Positions 60,942 through 64,000 of a stretch of DNA of 64,000 nucleotides are shown piece after piece (within the stretch, counting starts at the first letter, position 1; each line of letters begins with the position of its first letter). This DNA comes from Hydrogenispora ethanolica. GTDB lineage: Bacteria > Bacillota > UBA4882 > UBA8346. The notes under the pieces are model-generated. The model was not told where the DNA came from. It was given only the letters and a program-made list of their open reading frames with translations, and did no database searches. The translations under genes and the position numbers were made by a program. The DNA lies in NCBI RefSeq assembly GCF_004340685.1, contig NZ_SLUN01000026.1, positions 1-64,000 on the forward strand. Reading direction: 5' to 3'.

Positions 60942-61447
60942 CTCGATTTTCGCAGCGAAGAAAGTAATCGCGGCCATGTACATAAAAGCATGAAAAGAAA
61001 AACAGAAAGATACCTTGACAAACCGCCTAAAAGCAGATCGGATATGGAATACAGAGAGGAGAATTTTTGGATGCTTGTTATTTTGGCCCACGGTTCCGGC
61101 GGCGGGTTACTTTTTTAGCGGTAAAAAAGTAACCAAAAAACCGCTGGAACCTACGGATTCCAGACCTCCCTCATTCATCCCGGTTCTAGCATGCCGCCGC
61201 CATCCATGGCAATCTGCCTGGCAACTAAGTGTAGGTTTCCGCTGCCGACCGCAGTTTTTCATCCTCTATGCAACGACATGATCTTCAATCACATGATTTA
61301 CGAAAAAACGGTAAAGCGTTCGTTATTTTCGTAAATCATATATGATAGGATTCATGTCGTTGCATTGGGAAAAGATGCGGCGTCCGCCTTCATCCTTGAA
61401 GGCGGGTGCTGTTTCGAAAGATAAAGGCTTCTTTCGATATTTGAGTT
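60941..61447 (+). repeat. long noncoding repeat, copy 2 (interrupted)
   Basis: The left block (TTTTCGCAGCGAAGAAAG, CATGAAAAGAAAAACAGAAA, GATACCTTGACAAACCGCC) matches copy 3. The right block matches copies 1 and 3 from CTCATTCATCCCGGTTCTAG to GAAGGCGGGTGCTGTTTC. The middle is replaced by a GGTTACTTTTTT / AAAAAAGTAACC hairpin segment, and a 98-bp hairpin element (61268-61365) is inserted in the right block. Confidence 0.85.
61268..61365. mobile_element. small hairpin element (MITE-like) inserted in long repeat copy 2
   Basis: Terminal arms ATGCAACGACATGA (61268-61281) and TCATGTCGTTGCAT (61352-61365) are perfect. Inner arms ATGATTTACGAAAA / TTTTCGTAAATCAT are also perfect. Copies 1 and 3 of the long repeat read straight through here (CATCCAAGAAAAG), so the insertion is directly visible. 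A degenerate relative is at 47147. Confidence 0.85.
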
Positions 61448-61508
61448 TAATGAGAAGCTTAAATTAAAACTCAAGCAACGTTTGCGGAAGCGGGGATTTC
61501 AATTCTCC

Positions 61509-61563
61509 TTGACAAAATTGTCGAGCAGCGTTATATCTATAATAGAATATCCAAGTTTGGATA
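61509..61563 (+). promoter_or_regulatory. padR promoter and operator
   Basis: TTGACA (61509) with TATATC 17 bp on, and a TATAAT at 61538-61543. Five bases further is the palindrome TATCCAA-GT-TTGGATA (61548-61563). The same operator occurs at 63062-63081 before the flavoprotein gene. Confidence 0.75.
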
Positions 61564-61592
61564 AATGACTTTGATTCAAAAGGAGCTTTGCT

Positions 61593-62378
61593 TTGGCCCG
61601 TCTCGTGATACTCTCGATGTTGCAGCGCCGCCCCATGCACGGTTATGAGATGCAACAGCTGATTCAGGAAGAAAAGATGGAGCAATGGCTGAATATTTTA
61701 TCGGGTTCGATTTATTTCGCCTTGAACCAGATGGAAAAGGAAGGGCTGATCCGGACCGATTCCGAGGAGCGGACCGGGAACCGGATCCGCAAGATTTACG
61801 CCATCACCGACGAGGGACGGCGGGTGTACCGGGAGTTGCTCCGCGCGGCGCTGCTGGCTTCGCCCCATTCGTTGAAGTCGGATTTTTCGTTTGCGCTCGG
61901 CGACGCGCAATTTCTCGCGGCGGAAGAGCGCGACCGGTTATTATGCCAGAACATGCGCCATTTGGAGGAACTGCAACGCTTGTGGCAGGCGGGGCTGGCG
62001 GTGAAAGCCGATCATCACCCGGCGGTGAAGGCCTTATTGGAAAACGATCTGGCAATGATCCGCAACGACCTGCGGTTTCTCGGGAAACTGCGGGAAATCT
62101 ACGCCGGGGCAAGCGCGGACGGCGCTTCATTCCAGCCCGTCCGGGCGACCCATTTTCTGATTCGAACCACGGGGGCGTACCGCGAAAATTCATTCAGCTA
62201 TGAAGAGACCGTGGCGATCGGCGAACATGAGAACTCCCAGTGGTGGGCCTGGTTCCATTCCCAGCCAGCGGCGGAGTTTTTTCAGCGGGCCGGCGCGGCC
62301 GCCGTGGGAGAGTGTTTTACCATTGCCGATCCGCAATCCAAAACGGTGACCGAGATTGTGGCGATCGTCAAAGCGTGA
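61593..62378 (+). CDS. PadR family transcriptional regulator
   Basis: A 261-residue regulator. The N-terminal PadR winged helix (ILSMLQRRPMHGYEMQQLIQ then LSGSIYFALNQMEKEGLI) is followed by an unusually long C-terminal part of about 170 residues with helical dimerisation and a possible ligand-binding region. TTG 61593 follows AAAGGAG. It probably represses its own gene and the iron-sulfur flavoprotein gene at 63112 through shared palindromes. Typical PadR proteins are 110-180 residues, so the extension is noteworthy. Confidence 0.9.
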   Translation: MARLVILSMLQRRPMHGYEMQQLIQEEKMEQWLNILSGSIYFALNQMEKEGLIRTDSEERTGNRIRKIYAITDEGRRVYRELLRAALLASPHSLKSDFSFALGDAQFLAAEERDRLLCQNMRHLEELQRLWQAGLAVKADHHPAVKALLENDLAMIRNDLRFLGKLREIYAGASADGASFQPVRATHFLIRTTGAYRENSFSYEETVAIGEHENSQWWAWFHSQPAAEFFQRAGAAAVGECFTIADPQSKTVTEIVAIVKA

Positions 62379-62433
62379 CGCGCAAGCTTGGCGGATGGTC
62401 TTTTGGTGACTGATTTTTTTTACTGATTATTAC

Positions 62434-62905
62434 TCAACTTTCGCAGAGAAAAAAGGAATCAAAGCCATGGATACATAAGCATGAAAAGAAATATGGAAAG
62501 ATACCTTGACAAACGGCCCAAAACCAGATCTGATAAACTTATGGAGCTTGTTCCATGTAAATAAATAAGCAAATGAGTTAAGCGACTGAGGGTCGATGGG
62601 GACTATTCCTGCCCCCACACCCCCAGGACCAAAGGGTGTAGTGGGACACCCTTTGGATTCCGCCCAGTTGGATTCGGCCTTTTCCATCCATGGGGCCTCA
62701 TCTTTAGGGCGTCCTGCCCCTGAGAACCGAGGTTCCAACACCTCCTCATTCATCCGGGGTTCTAGCATGCCGCCGCCATCCCTGGCATTCTGTCTGGCAA
62801 CTAAGTGGAGGCTTCCGCTGACGACCGCAGTTTTTCATCCAAGAAAAGATGCGGCGTCCGCCTTCATCCTTGAAGGCGGGTGCTGTTTCGGGAGATAAAG
62901 GCTCC
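62434..62905 (+). repeat. long noncoding repeat, copy 3 (fullest)
   Basis: Carries both the left block seen in copy 2 and the middle block seen in copy 1, so it best represents the full ~470-bp unit. It includes a unique insert (CGGCCTTTTCCATCCATGGG region) between the GGTGTAGTGGGACACC hairpin and GAACCGAGGTTCC. No protein or known RNA recognised. Confidence 0.85.
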
Positions 62906-63036
62906 TCTATAAGTAATCCCTTCATCGGGACCATAGGTCAAAGTCAGAGAGGGGGCGGGCAGGGCCAATCAAAATCCACCAAAAGTCGCTGGGGGGTGAG
63001 TTCGATTTATCCCTCACTCCGTCTACTTGAGGTAAC

Positions 63037-63081
63037 TTGATAATCACAATTTTTTTCGGTAAATATCCAATATTGGATATT
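63037..63081 (+). promoter_or_regulatory. flavoprotein promoter with PadR-type operator
   Basis: TTGATA (63037-63042) - 17 bp - TAAATA (63060-63065). The perfect 20-bp palindrome AATATCCAATATTGGATATT (63062-63081) overlaps the -10 box, matching the operator of the padR promoter. Confidence 0.8.
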
Positions 63082-63111
63082 CGTGTTGCATCCAATGAAG
63101 GAGGGTAAACG

Positions 63112-63888
63112 ATGAAAGTGTTAGCGGTGGTCGGCACGACCCGGAAGCGAGGGGACAATTACCATGTGATCCGGGAGATTGAGGCCAGTCTGCGCCGGAT
63201 GGGCGGGGTTGAGGTCGAGTATTTATTTTTATCCGAATTTGAACTGGGTTTTTGTCTGGGCTGCTGCGCCTGTATTTTCAAGGGAGAGGAGCATTGCCCG
63301 AAACGGGCGCTGACCCGGCAGATCGAGGGGAAAATGCTGGAGGCGGACGGGGTGATCCTGGCGGCGCCGGTCTACGGCCATCAGGTACCGGCATTGCTGA
63401 AGAATTTCATTGACCATTTTTGCTACTTTTTCCACCGGCCCCGTTTTTTCGACAAGGTGGCCGTCATCGTTGCGACCACCGGCGGGAGCGGATTGCAGGA
63501 GACCGTGGGCTATATGAAGTTCACCGCGATTGGCTGGGGGTTTACGGTGGCGGGAAGCCTGGGGGTGGTCAGCCGGCTGTTTCAGGAGAACGGAGCGTAC
63601 CGGGAGGATAAACTGAATGAAATCAACGGCCTGGCGGCGCGGATGGTCCGCTTGATCGAGTCCGGCCGGCGGCCGGCGCCGAGCCTGTTTGAGTTGATGT
63701 TCTTCCGCGGGATCCGCTATAAAGCCAAAATGAACCCGTGTGACCGGCGCTACTGGGAGGAACGGGGCTGGCTGACGGGGCAATACTTTGTCAAAACGCC
63801 GATCCATCCCGTGAAGCTGTTGCTGGCCGGGTTGGCGGAAAAGACCATGGGGCTGACGGAGCGGGTAAAGATGGGGAAGTACCGGTGA
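63112..63888 (+). CDS. iron-sulfur flavoprotein (NADPH-dependent FMN reductase family)
   Basis: A 258-residue flavodoxin-like protein: VVGTTRKRGDNYHV binds the FMN phosphate, then the cysteine cluster CLGCCACIFKGEEHCP that may hold a [4Fe-4S] cluster, then LAAPVYGHQVPALLKNFIDH as the second FMN loop. The last ~70 residues form an extension (YWEERGWLTGQYF). ATG 63112 follows GGAGGGTAAACG. In anaerobes such proteins reduce electron acceptors or detoxify O2-derived species. Probably under PadR control. Confidence 0.85.
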   Translation: MKVLAVVGTTRKRGDNYHVIREIEASLRRMGGVEVEYLFLSEFELGFCLGCCACIFKGEEHCPKRALTRQIEGKMLEADGVILAAPVYGHQVPALLKNFIDHFCYFFHRPRFFDKVAVIVATTGGSGLQETVGYMKFTAIGWGFTVAGSLGVVSRLFQENGAYREDKLNEINGLAARMVRLIESGRRPAPSLFELMFFRGIRYKAKMNPCDRRYWEERGWLTGQYFVKTPIHPVKLLLAGLAEKTMGLTERVKMGKYR

Positions 63889-64000
63889 GCGCGGTTTCGG
63901 GGGGATTAAATCCAATAGCGGCACTGTCAATTTCATCCGGTTCCAGCGGGGGCTTCGTATCCCGCAGGAACCGGACTATCGGAGCCGGTGGAAAGCTTTC

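Overview
The window looks like the chromosome of an anaerobic, fermentative Bacillota. Evidence: strong Shine-Dalgarno sites with frequent GTG/TTG starts, a YesMN-type two-component system, PadR/MocR/MarR regulators, a monomeric [FeFe] hydrogenase with a thioredoxin-like [2Fe-2S] partner, and an ABC sugar system with GH42. Gene content and GC would fit a Limnochordia/Hydrogenispora-like lineage, but that is inference; there is no rRNA here to decide it.

Region 1 (1-9155) is accessory DNA, visibly richer in A+T than the rest. Six broken copies of the 5' end of one gene, the DUF255/thioredoxin-domain gene yyaL, lie in the same orientation. They alternate with unrelated cargo: a HepT/MntA toxin-antitoxin pair, a frameshifted ECF sigma factor with a membrane anti-sigma protein, acetyltransferases and a flavin-reductase remnant, a PlsC acyltransferase and a small membrane protein. 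The only full-length yyaL (9156-11222) closes the array. Where a right edge can be recognised, the fragments end at the codons of the CxxC active site, and they carry a hairpin leader with a compensatory base change. This repeated-5'-end cassette array is the strongest candidate for an undescribed system.

Region 2 (11.2-24.8 kb): a MarR regulator and MATE pump (mepRA-like, pump frameshifted), a U32 peptidase-family protein, then a carbohydrate block. The block has a divergent YesMN two-component system, two ABC sugar permeases, a solute-binding protein, a GH42 beta-galactosidase and mannose-6-phosphate isomerase, so it probably serves uptake and breakdown of a galactose/mannose-containing oligosaccharide.

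Region 3 (25-37 kb): small hypothetical and flavodoxin genes, a [2Fe-2S] protein plus [FeFe] hydrogenase operon, a PHP phosphoesterase, a MocR regulator divergent from an MFS transporter, a second MATE pump and an Nramp metal transporter. The MocR and PHP/MFS promoters share a palindromic motif.

Region 4 (37-49 kb): a TetR-HlyD-ABC-ABC-permease export operon (ybh-like) interrupted by a small inverted-repeat element, an OmpR-type two-component system, an exported protein with four retropepsin-like motifs and a PDZ domain, a DUF1992 protein, a class I aminotransferase and tRNA-Leu(CAG).

Region 5 (50-64 kb): acetoacetate decarboxylase-family protein, M20 amidohydrolase, adenine deaminase and a PotABCD-like ABC transporter; a frameshifted AlkA-type DNA glycosylase; a PadR regulator and an iron-sulfur flavoprotein whose promoters share a near-identical operator. 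Three copies of a long noncoding repeat fill the gaps.

Across the window there are several dispersed noncoding repeat families: a ~115-130 bp GTGATAAAGTC element (five copies), two small inverted-repeat element families, and three tandem arrays with a 21-bp period. At least four genes carry single frameshifts.
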